This document shows positions 49,703-61,715 of a DNA stretch of 64,000 bases, piece by piece (position 1 is the first letter of the stretch; each line of letters opens with the position of its first letter). The notes below the pieces were generated by a model. It saw nothing but the letters and a program-made list of their open reading frames with translations. It did no database searches and was not told where the DNA came from. Both the position numbers and the translations under genes were made by a program. Source of the DNA: Lotus japonicus (lineage: Eukaryota > Streptophyta > Magnoliopsida > Fabales > Fabaceae); NCBI RefSeq assembly GCF_012489685.1, contig NC_080046.1, forward strand, positions 46,525,176 through 46,589,175, given 5' to 3'.

Positions 49703-51047
49703 ATGACTAATCAAGATATAAGATCCAAACGGTGGCAGTTGCTTCAAATGGTAATGGTATGCCTCATAATCCTAATTTGTGCACTAAAAACCAAGACTAG
49801 AAGATCTCGGATACCTTCTAGAATCATAGAGCATAGAGATAGAGTAAGAGATGAAATCATGAGACAAATTGTAGGCAATGATCGATGTCGTGATATCCTT
49901 CGTATGGGTCCTCAAGCTTTCTTAAGCTTGTGCACAATATTAAGAGAGCAAGGTGGACTTCGGCATACACGACGAGCGACAATAGAAGAGCAAGTAGCAA
50001 AATTTTTGTACATAGTAGGGCACAATGTAAGAAATCGTGTAATGTCCTTTTTCTTTAGACGCTCTGGAGAAACTGTTAGTCGTCATTTTCATAGAGTACT
50101 ACAAGCTGTGATAGAGTTGGAAGAAGTATATTTGAAACAGCCAGATGGAACACATGTTCCTCAAGAGATACTTGACAACCATAGGTTTAACCCATATTTT
50201 AAGGTACACATATATTTTCAGGCTATACTTTAATATTTCATTAACAAGTAGATATCACACATGCTTAATCAGATAAATGAATGTCAGGACTGTGTTGGAG
50301 CAATTGATTGTACACATGTGCGTGTTAAAGTTCCAGTAGAACATGCTCCTAGGTATCGTGGAAGGAAAGAGTACCCCACACAAAATGTTTTTGCTGCATG
50401 TTCTTTTGACTTGAAATTTACATATGTCTTGCCTGGGTGGGAAGGAACAGCATCAGACTCAAGAATAGTGAAAAGTGCATTGACCCGTGAATACGCTCTT
50501 AAAGTTCCACAAGGTAATGAAAATACAATAAACATTTTAGAAGTTTCTATTTTGGCCAAACTAATTAACTCATTAATTATATTTTTTGTATTTTCTAGGA
50601 AAATATTATCTTGCTGATGCTGGATTTCCTTTAAAGGCTTGTCTCATAACACCATATAGGGGGGAAAGATACCATTTACAAGAATACTCTAGAAACCCAC
50701 CACAGAATGCACGTGAATTATTCAATAATCGACACTCATCATTAAGAATGGTCATCGAATGTTCATTTGGAGTATTGAAGAAGAGATTTCCAATCATACA
50801 GAGTGCAACTGAACCCACCTTTGGTGTTACAACTCAAAAAAAAATCATCCTTGCTTGCTGCATTTTACACAATTATTTGATGGGTGTAGATCCCAATGAG
50901 AATTTAATAGATGAGGTACAACGCGAAGTTGCAAGTGGAAGTGGTTTTCAAGAGGGTCACCAAACTCATAGAGAAGATAATGATGATTCAGCTAGAGGAG
51001 AGTTAATTAGAGATAATGTTGCCGGACATATGTGGCGAGATTACTAA
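49703..51047 (+). CDS. PIF/Harbinger transposase (DDE)
   Basis: Three exons (49703-50203, 50288-50513, 50599-51047) give 391 residues. This is the nuclease of the element, related to the host ALP1/HARBI1 proteins. The DDE_Tnp_4 core is visible: the first Asp in GAIDCTHVRV, the second Asp in YYLADAGFPL, and the Glu in VIECSFGVLKKRFPI, with the usual RNP..AR..FN..HSSLR block between. The N-terminal half is helical and includes RMGPQAFLSLCTILRE and VRNRVMSFFFRRSGETVSRHFHRVL, the DNA-binding helix-turn-helix. All three catalytic positions are intact. Confidence 0.88.
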
Positions 51048-51252
51048 AAAGTTGTTTTCATTGGTTGTTAAGTTTTCTAGTTATGTAATTTGGTATGCTT
51101 TTGTTAGTTTTTGTTTATTCGTACCTTTGTTTATTATGTTGGGATTGATTTTTAATTTGAAATATGTACTATTTTATTTGTGTTCATTATTTAGTTTGAA
51201 TTGTGTATTATCTTGTTGGTTTATATGTGATTCATTTTTAATAAAGTCAGAT

Positions 51253-52571
51253 ATGGAAGCCAATAAAAAGAAGGCAAGGGAACCTAAAGCTGCTGTAGTA
51301 TTGAGTTGGACAACGGCTATGAACGAGGTTTTAATTGATGCATATTTGCATCAACAAACTTTGGGGAATAAAAATGGCAATGCTATGACGACAAATGCAA
51401 TGGACATCATTCTACAAGAACTACAGAACCACTTTCCAGACAAGCCTATTTCTAAAGAAAAGATAAAAGATCACATGAAGCACTTAAAATCGAAGTTCAC
51501 TTCTTGTTATGATCTCTTCAAGAATGGTCTAAGTGGATTTGCATGGGATCCAATAACAAGCATGTGGATTGCTGAACCTGAAGTGTGGAAAAAGCTTATT
51601 GAGGTACTTAAAATGACAATATAAACTAATCTTTTCATGTGCCCTTAAATTGTGAATGCAAGTGATACAGATTGATTTACTCTCAAACTCTTTTTCCATA
51701 GAATTTATCGCAGCTTTGTAAGAAGTTAGATTAACAGTACAAGTCCTTCAAGTAACTATTACATGATATAAATGCACTGATTGATCCATTGGAATAAGTT
51801 GTTATTCTTTTTGTTTGATTGATAGAAAGAAGGAAATTTTTGGTAGTATATATAAGACTGTGGAGGAAGTAATGGTACTCATTTTCAGTAGTTTAAAATG
51901 AAAATATAAAGTAATGGATAATTTTTATTTTAGCTTGGTCATTTTCTAGCTAATACTTGATTTAATTTTTTTTATTATAGGCTAGACCTGAAGCTGCGGA
52001 ATGGAGAACCAAGCCTACCTTATTTTATGATAAACTAGCACAACTATTTGGAAAAGATCGAGCAACTGGAGAGGACGCAGAAACAGCAGCTGAAATTAGA
52101 GCAAGAGCTACACGTACTGGAATCACCATAGAAGACATTGACAATTTGGTATCCGCCAATGAAGCTAGTATAGAGGGATTTGAAGCTGATGATGGAGTTC
52201 CTCTTGAGCCATCTCCTATAAGGCCTTCTGCTGCCCGTTCTCAGGTTGTGAACTCTTCTAGGCCTAAGAAAAGGGCAAAAAGAGTTGAGGAGGATGATAT
52301 AAATACGAGTGATCTTGGGAAATCTATTCTAGAAATGGTCGAGGTGTTTAAAATGAACACGGTTGAGCTTAACAAGAAACAAAATAATACTGGTGGTGAG
52401 GATATTTGGGCACAATTGGTGGACATAGGTGTTGAACCAGCTTCTTTGCTTGATGTGTATGTGCACCTTGTGAAAAATCCTGATGATCTGAAAGCTTTTA
52501 ATGGAGTTCCACTTCAAATACGCAAGGAGTTGCTGCATCGTCTAGTGCCAAACTATTATCCTAATTATTAG
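51253..52571 (+). CDS. Harbinger Myb/SANT-like partner protein
   Basis: Two exons (51253-51603 and 51981-52571) give 313 residues. The N-terminal trihelix Myb/SANT-like domain includes VVLSWTTAMNEVLIDAYL, NHFPDKPISKEKIKDHMKHL and SGFAWDPITSMWIAEPEVW. The C-terminal half has a basic patch (RPKKRAKRVEEDD) likely to direct nuclear import, and an IRKELLHRLVP helical tail. In this superfamily this protein binds the transposon ends and carries the transposase into the nucleus. The ATG at 51253 is chosen because upstream sequence in the same frame is transposase 3' region. It is in the same orientation as the transposase and 205 bp downstream of it. Confidence 0.8.
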
Positions 52572-53538
52572 CTTCTTGAGTTTTATGTTTTAGTTATAAT
52601 GCAATTATAGTTTTTCTCATCTATGTTTTATTCATGTAGGATTTCATGCTTTTTATTATGTCTTGACCTTATTTTTATACTTAAATTGGTTCTGTTATGA
52701 ATTATTTGGATCCCTTTTATTTATGAAATATGGTTTGAATTAATTATTTCTCATTATTCATATCCTACTAAGTCATTATATTTAATTTTGCTGTTGCATT
52801 ACTGCCTACAGATCTGAATAGTTGATGCATGTTTTGCATTGCATATTGTTTATGGTAATGAGCCCATAAATCTCTTTTTCGTAATAGTCTGTTTAGAGTT
52901 ATGTTTTCTCCATGAGCTTCTGCTGTGACATTCTCCTAACTTTCAACAATGCAGCAAATGTTTGTGAGGACAGGGAGATAGATATACGTTTATTTACACT
53001 CTGCAAGTATAGTTGCTCTTCAAATGTTTGCAACTGTACGGTTGCTAGTGATATTGGCCTCTTAATTACGTGGTTCTTGTGGCTGCTTAGTGTGCATCTC
53101 TCTTTTCAATGGCTGGTGGTGTACGTTGTGGCATTGTGACTTCTTATCTTTGTCCAAGTGGTGGTGCCTTTGGTGATTGTTGCTGCATTTTTGTCCTTGT
53201 CTGTACGTTGCTGGTTACTGGCCTCTTAATAGGAGCATTCATGTTCAATTTTTAGACACACCAGATCTTAAGATATTGAACATTGGCTACCAATTTTTAA
53301 CTGTTTTTTCAGCTTGTCTTTTATTTTAAAATAAGGGTAATATAGGAATAATAAAAATTATAACTCATTCCGCTCCGTTCATTATCCAAACAACGCAGTG
53401 GTAACTTTGTTCCGCTCCGTCATAAAATATCCAAACAATGGAATGAAATTTTTATTCCATTCCGCTCCGCTCCATTCCGTTCCATTATATTCCATTCCGC
53501 TCCGCTCCATTATGATCCATCAATCCAAACGAAGCCTG

Positions 53539-54355
53539 ATGGCCGCCTCTGTTGCCTCTTTCCCCTTGGTGATTGATGGGAAGCTTGTTGTGATGATAGT
53601 ATTTTAACGAAAAATTCAATCTTGATTATCATAACGTGTTTTTTCTCTGATCTTGCCTTTAATTCATTCCCAGCATACTGTATTTGGCCACAAATGAATC
53701 TGACTTAGAGTCCAGCCCCAAGACTTTTCCTCCTCCGACGGCATGAGTGTCCTTTAATTGAATCTAGCACTAGCACTACCATAAGAAACAGAAAGGTTTT
53801 GGTTTAATTTGGAACTAAATGAAAATCACAAGCCCGACCAACATATTATGAAATTTCTGTCATGAAAATTCATTACAATAAGCTTGATCAATTGAATTTA
53901 AAAAATGAAAGAAATGATTGGAAGGTGATTTGAGAAGGTGAGCGTAAGAAAAAAGGAGAATGGCCAAAGTGCACCCAGAGAAGCAAACATAGGATAGCCA
54001 CTCTGTTTCGAGAAGAAAGATGCGCTAAGCAAGCAGGATCCAGGTTCACGTGAGGTTTATAAGTATGTAATCAAGTCCGTTAATCTTAAATAAAATTAAC
54101 GGTGAGGGTGAGGAAGAAGAGTAACTCTTTAAAGTTACTCTTGGAGTGAGTAGAGTCCTCCTCATGTTCCCATGAATATAATAAAACAAAAAAGCATTAT
54201 TTTTCGATGTATAAAAAATCACAAAAGCATTAGTGGTAATGTAACACGAAGCAAAAGCACGAGCAATATAAGTTATCTAGTGCTGCATATATATAACCCT
54301 CTTTTTTTATTAGTGAAAACAATACTTATATTAACCCTCTTTTTTTAACACTATT
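53539..54355. other. Spacer right of the Harbinger element
   Basis: AT-rich with no gene. A short perfect inverted repeat AGAGTAACT..AGTTACTCT lies at about 54118-54141. Confidence 0.55.
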
Positions 54356-54471
54356 CCCTTGCTGGTCTTTTCTTTCTTTCCTCTTCTGATGTTGTTTTAT
54401 ATTTCTTTCCCTGTACATTATTTGGCACCTCTGGTGCAGTATCAATGAAATTTAGCCTTTCCAAAAAAAAA
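54356..54471 (+). mobile_element. Truncated LINE tail with target duplication
   Basis: The 116-bp insertion ends TTAGCCTTTCC then poly-A. AACACTATT flanks it exactly on both sides (54347-54355 and 54472-54480). The GGCACCTCTGGTGC block before the tail is typical of plant LINE 3' UTRs. Confidence 0.75.
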
Positions 54472-54480
54472 AACACTATT

Positions 54481-56340
54481 TCATTGTTGAAATTTATGTT
54501 TTTTCCACTGAATTGATGCTATATTTTTTGTGAGGACTCCACATGAATTTTAATGAATGAATGAGAGAATGTTGGAAAAGTAGTGTGAAAATGAATGTTA
54601 TCATAATTTTTCTATTTTTTCTTCAAAAAATAGTAGTAGTTATATATCAATTTTGTAGCACATATTAGATACGTGCAAATTTAAATTTCGTTATAAATTA
54701 TATATCATAGATCTTGGTCCCCCTTTTAACAAAATGCAAACTCCGCTTGTTGCGTCCACTTCGGTTTCTTATATGAATTGTTTGTATTGTTGGCTTGGTC
54801 ATGATGTTTATCAGTTCGGTCATTACTTGTTATTCAGTAACTCAAAGGGTGTTCAATTTCTCACCTCAATCACCCAATTTAACACCCTACCCAAACATAA
54901 TAAACCCCAAAATATTCATCTTGCAAAATAAACCCTGAACCTTTCTCTCTTTTCCCTTCACTCTTACTCTTCACTTCACTCTCACTCTTCAACATAGGGT
55001 GCATTGATTTGTTGGGATATCTATGTTTTCACATCTAGGGTTCTAAATCTTAGAATGTCAAAAAACACTTCCCGGATTTACAAAACTCGGAATATAACTT
55101 ATCTCGGAATAGGAAAGTATTGTACCAATTTGAGGTGGGGTGAGAATTTGAGTGTTGAGGTGGGAAATTGAACTCCATAACTCAAGCTCAAACTCGATCC
55201 AGTCCAGAGTCTTATTATATGCCACCGTAGCTTTTGTTTAAATTTGTGAATGTTATCAAATGAAGACTATACAAGGGAGAGGGAGTGAGAGAGGAAACGA
55301 GAAGCAAGATTTGGACAAGTAATATTGTGGAATGAGAGGTGTGTTGCTTGGTGCAACCACCCTTCTATATATAACATTAAATACATATGGGCCAAGCCAA
55401 CCGACTTTCTAGCATGGCCTATATACCCAAATACACATGCTCATCCAAATTATATATAACAGTGCAATCGTTTATATTTATAACTCCCTTTAATAATGTT
55501 AGGATTCACAAAATTAAATTATAATATTAAATCACAAAATTTGGTTCGAACTAGTGAGTAGTGACCCATTGACTCGATATCTTAACCGAACTAATGATCG
55601 GTCTGAGTTAAAATACTATTAGCAAAATTCACGTAAATCTAGTGATTAATTGAAAATTTGCCCTAAAAAATTGTAGTGAAATAGTGTAAGCGAAAAATAG
55701 ATGATAAAGCTGCTAAACCTGTCACAACCAACCCTTGCAAAACATATAAGCTACCAACACGCTTAGCTTTCCATGGGTCAATTATATGAAATTACAACAC
55801 CAAAACTTACTTGTTGAAGACCTGATTTTGTGGAAGAATAATTATTGTTCTTGATTCAGGATACCTCCAACGTTGAGCGATCATATCTTTATTTGTATCT
55901 CACACTAGCTCCCTTTCACAGCTTTTAATGGAGCTATGTGGAGTCTTTAGTTTTCTAATCGAACGATTACAAATGAGATATAGTCATATCAGTTATAACT
56001 TTTATCCCAACTCATTATGGATTTAAGAGTTACGAACCACACTTCAACCCACACCCATCAAATTATAGATTCTCAGAGCTAATAATAACAAGATAACCTA
56101 CCTATGCACCCATCAAAATAATAATAAATTAACCAAATTTTCATAAAATAAAATAATATATAATTAATTGTTGCCCACGAAATGTTTGATAATTCTAACA
56201 AAAGTACATCTTTGGTAAAGATATAGAACTTTCTGTTTTTCCTAGATGTTGGTGCCGTGTGCACATGTATCCCTCAATTAAACGGGTCAAGTATAGTTGA
56301 ACTCTATTTATTTTATTCCAACTAACTCATTGTATTGACA
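54481..56340. other. Spacer without recognised content
   Basis: AT-rich on both strands; short open frames do not resemble any family I know. Confidence 0.55.
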
Positions 56341-56496
56341 TATGCTATGTTTGGTTGGAGGGAGGGGAAAAGAAATGGAAAGAAAACACGGAAATTGAGG
56401 AGTGAATTTGGACTAAGGTTTAATCCAAGTTCACTCATCGATTCCCGTGTTTTCTTTCCCTTTCTTTTCCCTTCCCTCCAACCAAACGAAGCCATA
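56341..56496. mobile_element. Foldback MITE, Harbinger-like ends
   Basis: The ends ATGTTTGGTTGGAGGGA and TCCCTCCAACCAAACGAAG are inverted repeats extending about 50 bp inwards (GAAAACACGG / CCGTGTTTTC). The outer motif CGTTTGG..GGAGGGA resembles the ends of the 6-kb Harbinger element, so it may be mobilised by that family. Length is about 156 bp. Confidence 0.7.
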
Positions 56497-57582
56497 GTCC
56501 TTGTTTGCGTGCAGATTTTCTTTGTTTCGAATTAAAATCATGCGGCATACCTACCAGAAGAACAATTGACTAATATGTTGACGTCACATATGGGAAACAA
56601 CCATATTCCATTTGACCTTTTATTCAAGAGAAAATATGATTTCAGATAAGAAGCAAGTTCATTAGTTAATTATAGAGAATGGTCCACGAGAAAGTAAACT
56701 AATAACATGTTGCAGGCTTGCAGCCTGTTAAGCACCGACACAGATACGGAAACCAGACATGGATACTGATATACTGATATGTATCATGTCTAAAATATAA
56801 GACACCAACATCTTATTATTTTTTTTCTTCTAATTATCTTAATATTATTTGTATATATAAGACACCAACATCTTAATATAATTTGTGTACTTCTACAATA
56901 TGTGTGGTACAACTTAGAAGGGTATTGAACAAGAAAATAAGTGAAATTCTTATATAAAGTCAGATAGTGAGTATAGAGTGACCTATTGTTATACTATTTG
57001 TCAAATTATATATTTGTTTTTAATTTAAGTTGACTTTTTTTAAAGTTATTCAAATATAAAATATAACTTATTAGCTAAGCATCTAAGTCGTGTGAGCGAG
57101 GTGTTTAAGCTGTTAAAAATTATTTTTTTAATTTTACACTTGATGAGTGTTGTACACTTAGATATGCAGAAAATCACATGTCAGTTCCTACTTGATCAAG
57201 AGAGTAGAGACTTAGTATAGAAATGTTGCCATTGCAAATTAATGAAGCCAGGTTTCTTTTAAGCAAGGAACAAATTTCCTTTGAGAATACAGTATATGAA
57301 CAATAAGATGATTCTTTAAACAATAGTCATTGACAATATAATATCAGATTGAAGGAGACAATGAACTCAAAATTGAAGCACTTAAATGTGTACAAAACAA
57401 TGAAATGTTTGTGTTCATAATGACCATGTTCCTATAATGACCTAAAGCCTAGTTCTATGTCACCTGAACAAACTGAAAACTTGATTTCTCTTCTTTCTTC
57501 TGTATATATCACTTTCCATCTATGGGAAACCCAAGAAAAAAAATTCAGAATTGCCATTTCAAAGTTATTCTCCTATTCTCCA
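56497..57582. other. Spacer and 3' flank of the protease gene
   Basis: AT-rich, with the repeated phrase TAAGACACCAACATCTTA near 56800 and 56860. No gene seen. Confidence 0.55.
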
Positions 57583-59244
57583 TTAAACATCAGCACACTT
57601 CATTGGAGCATAGCCAAGTCTAGACTTGTTCATATCATACAAGATGTGAAAGTTCTGCTGTTGGTAGTTTCCAATTATTGAAAGAGCAGACCTAGGAGTC
57701 CCCAAAATAGCCAAACAAACAATTTCTTCTGGTTCAATCTGGATAAAATAGTTCTCCACAGGAAAGTCCCAAACTGCTCCATCAGCAAACAATATCCCAA
57801 ACTCAGGAAGCTCCATTTGTTCAACTCCACTCACATTATAGCATGGACTTAGAGGAGGAAAGCCTTCAACAATTGAATAGCCCTTAATTTTCCTCATGAA
57901 TGCCTCCTTAATAATCCCATAAGCAGGTTCAGCAAAATATGTCAGAGTGGTGCCAGAATCAATTATTGTACCACCACCGCCGCCGCCATCTTCTGACAAA
58001 TCCCAAGTCTCTTCTGGTATCTCTAGCACTTCACCACCAACCATAACAGATTTTATCTGAACATAGTAAAATGTGTCAACTTGATTCTCTTTCTCTTTCC
58101 CACCAACAAAAGAAGTGAAATTCAAATTTGGGTGGCTGAGAAGCTCATTGTCCTCACCAAATATCAACTTGCTGCTTGAATTGCTGTTCCTATCCACAAG
58201 GCAATAGGAAAAGGAATGGCCATATAGTGATTTCAGCTGAGAACTAAATGATAATGGTCCTCTCCCTAAGCCTAGTAACCCTGCAGCACCATGAAATAGA
58301 CCTCTATTCCAGTGACCGCAACCAAACATCACATTCTCAACAAGCTTCATCTCAGGCTTATTCCCAGTAAGATTGACTGTGAAAGTTTCCAGTGCAAAAT
58401 CCCCAGTTGTGTTGGAACTATCACCATACCAATAGAAATATGGACAGCTCTGATTCTCAGCCTTGCAAGGGTAAGGAGGGTCTGGGGATGACACCAATTG
58501 GCACTGAGGATCATGACAAGTTATGTTCTTGAAAGAGGTGGAATCTTTGGGATCATAGTATGGTCCATTTTGCTCAAAACAAGCATAGCAAGGAAGACAT
58601 TGAATCCAGTTAAGGTCACTGCCAGTGTCAAGTATCAGAGAAAAATGTTTAGGTGGTGTTCCAATAAACACATCCATGAAGTACTCTCCAGAGCCAAGAC
58701 TCACTCCTGAAGCCAAGGTTGCCACAAGATGATTGGAACTGTTTCCTGCAAAATATTCTGCAGGAGAAACCTCTGGCTTATAGGACTTCTTTGATTGTTC
58801 TTTTGCTTTCTGAAGCCTGGAAATGGTGTTTTGGTTCTTCTTTTCTATGACCCTTCTGTGAAGGGTTTGAATTCTGATCAAGTCTCTCACTGCAAATTCA
58901 GCTACAGAATTTTTAGCCTCAGCTTCTTTGCTCATTGGCTGATGTCTCAGGTGGAGTTTCATAGATTGCTTGTGTTGTTTTGTTGCAAGAAAAGGTTCTC
59001 CCTCAACATCATCATCATCATCATCAACTCCAGAATGCCCCAGTTTCTCTGACTTTGAGAAGCTACACCCAGTTTCTTCTGAAGAAGAAACAGAATTGAA
59101 GCTTGATGGCTCAGGTAACTTGATTGCAGCAAGAGAAGAGCCATTCTTACTGAGACAATTGTGATTGTGATTCTCTGAAATGGGTTCCACAGTGCAGGAG
59201 TTCAAAAGAAGGAGAAGCAGAATGGGAAAAATCTTCAAAACCAT
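57583..59244 (-). CDS. Nepenthesin-like aspartic protease (pepsin family A1B)
   Basis: A single exon encodes 553 residues. It starts MVLKIFPILLLLLLNSC, a clear signal peptide, so the protein is secretory. This Met is preferred over one 38 codons upstream because it opens the signal peptide directly. Residues 20-180 are a propeptide-like region with an Asp run (DDDDDD) and a basic helix (RDLIRIQTLHRRVIEKK). The first catalytic Asp is in LILDTGSDLNWIQC (DTGS at 206-209) and the second in TIIDSGTTLTYF (DSGT at 429-432). The plant-type Cys-rich insert after the first site (CLPCYACFEQ.., CHDPQCQLV, CPYFYWYGD) and the motif MFGCGHWNRGLF identify the nepenthesin-like group. The end is YQQQNFHILYDMNKSRLGYAPMKC. 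Substrate is unknown. No damage seen. Confidence 0.93.
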   Translation of the reverse strand: MVLKIFPILLLLLLNSCTVEPISENHNHNCLSKNGSSLAAIKLPEPSSFNSVSSSEETGCSFSKSEKLGHSGVDDDDDDVEGEPFLATKQHKQSMKLHLRHQPMSKEAEAKNSVAEFAVRDLIRIQTLHRRVIEKKNQNTISRLQKAKEQSKKSYKPEVSPAEYFAGNSSNHLVATLASGVSLGSGEYFMDVFIGTPPKHFSLILDTGSDLNWIQCLPCYACFEQNGPYYDPKDSTSFKNITCHDPQCQLVSSPDPPYPCKAENQSCPYFYWYGDSSNTTGDFALETFTVNLTGNKPEMKLVENVMFGCGHWNRGLFHGAAGLLGLGRGPLSFSSQLKSLYGHSFSYCLVDRNSNSSSKLIFGEDNELLSHPNLNFTSFVGGKEKENQVDTFYYVQIKSVMVGGEVLEIPEETWDLSEDGGGGGGTIIDSGTTLTYFAEPAYGIIKEAFMRKIKGYSIVEGFPPLSPCYNVSGVEQMELPEFGILFADGAVWDFPVENYFIQIEPEEIVCLAILGTPRSALSIIGNYQQQNFHILYDMNKSRLGYAPMKCADV

Positions 59245-60155
59245 TGGTATGATGAGGTCTTCTTTGCTGAAAAAGAAAGGTAGATGCAAAATCCAGAAAG
59301 AATGAAACTTGCAACAATTCTGAGCTTTGAAAAAAAAAAAAACAGGAAGGGTTGTCAAAATTCAATCTCAAAACCAATCAGAAATTGCAAAATTCCCCAA
59401 AGAATCAAACTTTGAATGAGAAAAATGAAGGTAGAGGCCTAGAGGGATTATATTGAAGGAAGCCAAAATGCTAAAGCCATATCTTATACTCTTGCAGTGT
59501 ATTTCCCCAAAGAATCAAACTTTTAATGGGAATATATATAAATGACTAGTCTTCCAATCTTATACTCTTGCAGTGTATTTTCCTCTCAGTTTCCTTCAAA
59601 CCCATATCACACAGGTTTAGACCTTACCATATAGAAAATGACACATTTGTAAATGAACCTTTCACAAAATCCATAGTACATGAATTTAATTGCACTTTAG
59701 CTTTTTAATAATTCATATAATTAACTTTTTATCTTGAAATATTGGATGACAAGTAGGTACAGTGTTTCCTACATTGGCTGCAACTACAAAAAGTCAAAGT
59801 GAAAAATGGAAATGTGTGGTCACTGGTCACTGGTCACTGGTCAGAGTTTGTGAACATGTCCCTGTCTCCATTGCTGACTATAACCTGATAAGTATTTTTC
59901 CCTCATAACTTCATTTAATTAATAATGTGATCTATTTTTGGATTTTTGAGACCAAATGTTGAGTAAGATACTAAAACGCAGGTCATTGAAATGGATGTTA
60001 GATAATCTTGACTTCTTCTAGTCTTTTGAAATTGAACGTTGATAATGGGTACGATAACAACTACAAACAAATGGACACTCGCATGACACTCTACTGCCCA
60101 AGTTGAGGAAAAGGATTTTTGAATAATTAAAGTGAAAAAAGAAAGAAACAGTTCG
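59245..60155. other. Protease promoter region and spacer
   Basis: The protease is transcribed leftwards, so this holds its promoter. A four-fold GGTCACT repeat lies at 59818-59841. A duplicated phrase (CTTATACTCTTGCAGTGTATTT with its flank) occurs near 59484 and 59559. No other gene. Confidence 0.55.
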
Positions 60156-60260
60156 AGGTTCTTTTTTTTTTTGGTCTGAATAGTATGGATTATATTCCAT
60201 TGAAATTGGGCCTAACCCAAAGGCTGAAAGCCTGGTACAACCATGTGCGTAAAGAACTCT
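60156..60260 (-). mobile_element. Possible LINE 3' tail
   Basis: On the minus strand the sequence runs to ATCCATACTATTC and then poly-A, the tail form of the other LINE fragments here. No target duplication was found. Confidence 0.35.
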
Positions 60261-61715
60261 TTTTTTAGAGGGGTGAGAAGGAAGTGCATTTTTTAAAAAA
60301 GAAGGTAATTTTTTTGAATATGTGACATTCAATTAGTATAAAATTATTAGTGTTTGCTGTGGTACCTTAAGCTAGATAAGGTGTGATACCCAAAATGAGC
60401 TGGTTTAACAATAAAGACTCATGTACCGGTTAAAATTTTGATTGTGTTCTATCGTAGTAATGCAACGTTTCATTCTTAGGGACGTGAGATTTGAAAGTTG
60501 TATTTTCTGAGCTCTATGCATCCATCTACCATGATCATTTTACGCGCATCTCTATCACCATCATTCGTTTCCACCACTCGTATATTTCTAATCAAAAAAT
60601 GAATTTCATGAGATAAAGTTAATTGACAAGTAAAGTAAAATCTAAAAATATAGTATTTACTTTGAATAACATGATAATAATCTATAGAATTACTTAATGG
60701 GGGTACCATACCCAATAAAAATTAAGGGTATCACAGAATTTACCAAAATTATTTTACATTGTCATTGCATAAACATTAAACTTTGCTTTTAATAATCTAT
60801 ATACTTTAGAAAAGAGGAAGGTTGTGAGCCCCACCTTCATGATTTGGCACTCCAAGAATGGCTCTCACCCACCTCCCCTCTTTACTTGACAAGTGTCACC
60901 GTCTTATTGTTTTGGACCAATATAGTATAAGCCCATTTTGATTTCAGTTTTTTTATGGAGGCCCATTATTCAAAGTCATTCAAGTTTTTGAAACTGAATT
61001 TTCATTATGTTTTTAAAACGGATATTTTTTTGTATAAACCATTTATTAGGAGCAAAAAATTCCATTATAGGTTTTTAAAACATTCCTTATTTAAAATCTC
61101 CAACAATTTTGCGGTTATGGATTTTTAAAAGAAATGGAGGAATTAATTCAATTAGCTCTATTTTTAACAATTTTCCGTTTTTTTATTTGAAATAAATCAA
61201 GCAAAGATCAAAATTTGAAAAAAAAATGTATTAATTCAGATTTTTTATAAAATATAAAAACCACGAAAATTGGTGTTTAATTAAGGAAAAAAAGTCAGGC
61301 CATTCATTAAAAAGGTTTAACTCAAATTGCAAAAAAATAGTGTTAATTTTGCTTAAAAAAAGTCAAGAATTAAAATGGTGTTATTTTTGTTGAGGAAGTC
61401 ACGGTTGAATTTCATTCAAGCATTAACACCATGTTAATGCTGTTTGCAAAACAAGTCAAACCTAATGAACTTAGTGTTATTTACCATAAAGGTTGCACGA
61501 CGATTTTAACATATTAATTAATTTCCTATTTAACTGTATTAAGACCATGTTAATTGTATATCCTATTTTCCTATAATAGGAAATTCTGATGAGTAATTCA
61601 CGTGCAGCCTTCAAATTTGGTCCATGTTAATTAATTTTTATACAGAACATTGAGCTGAAATCTCACATATGCAAAATTTGATTCCAAGTTTGTGTAAAAC
61701 AAAAAATCAACAATA
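60261..61715. other. AT-rich spacer before the Helitron helicase
   Basis: No gene recognised. The right part may belong to the Helitron whose helicase follows, but no Rep motif (HUH) is seen. Confidence 0.5.

Larger units (their letters stand above)
47520..53538 (+). mobile_element. PIF/Harbinger DNA transposon, apparently complete
   Basis: Terminal inverted repeats pair CTTCGTTTGGATTGATGGA near 47523 with its complement TCCATCAATCCAAACGAAG at 53516-53534. Both subterminal regions are rich in GGAGTGGA / TCCACTCC-type blocks. Inside are the two genes expected of the superfamily, a DDE transposase and a Myb/SANT-like protein, both without stops. A truncated LINE sits between the left end and the transposase. 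A matching 3-bp target duplication is not clear. Confidence 0.85.

Noticed and set aside
59245..59358. Upstream Met for the aspartic protease
   Set aside because: It would bury the signal peptide 38 residues inside the protein. The Met at 59244 opens it directly.
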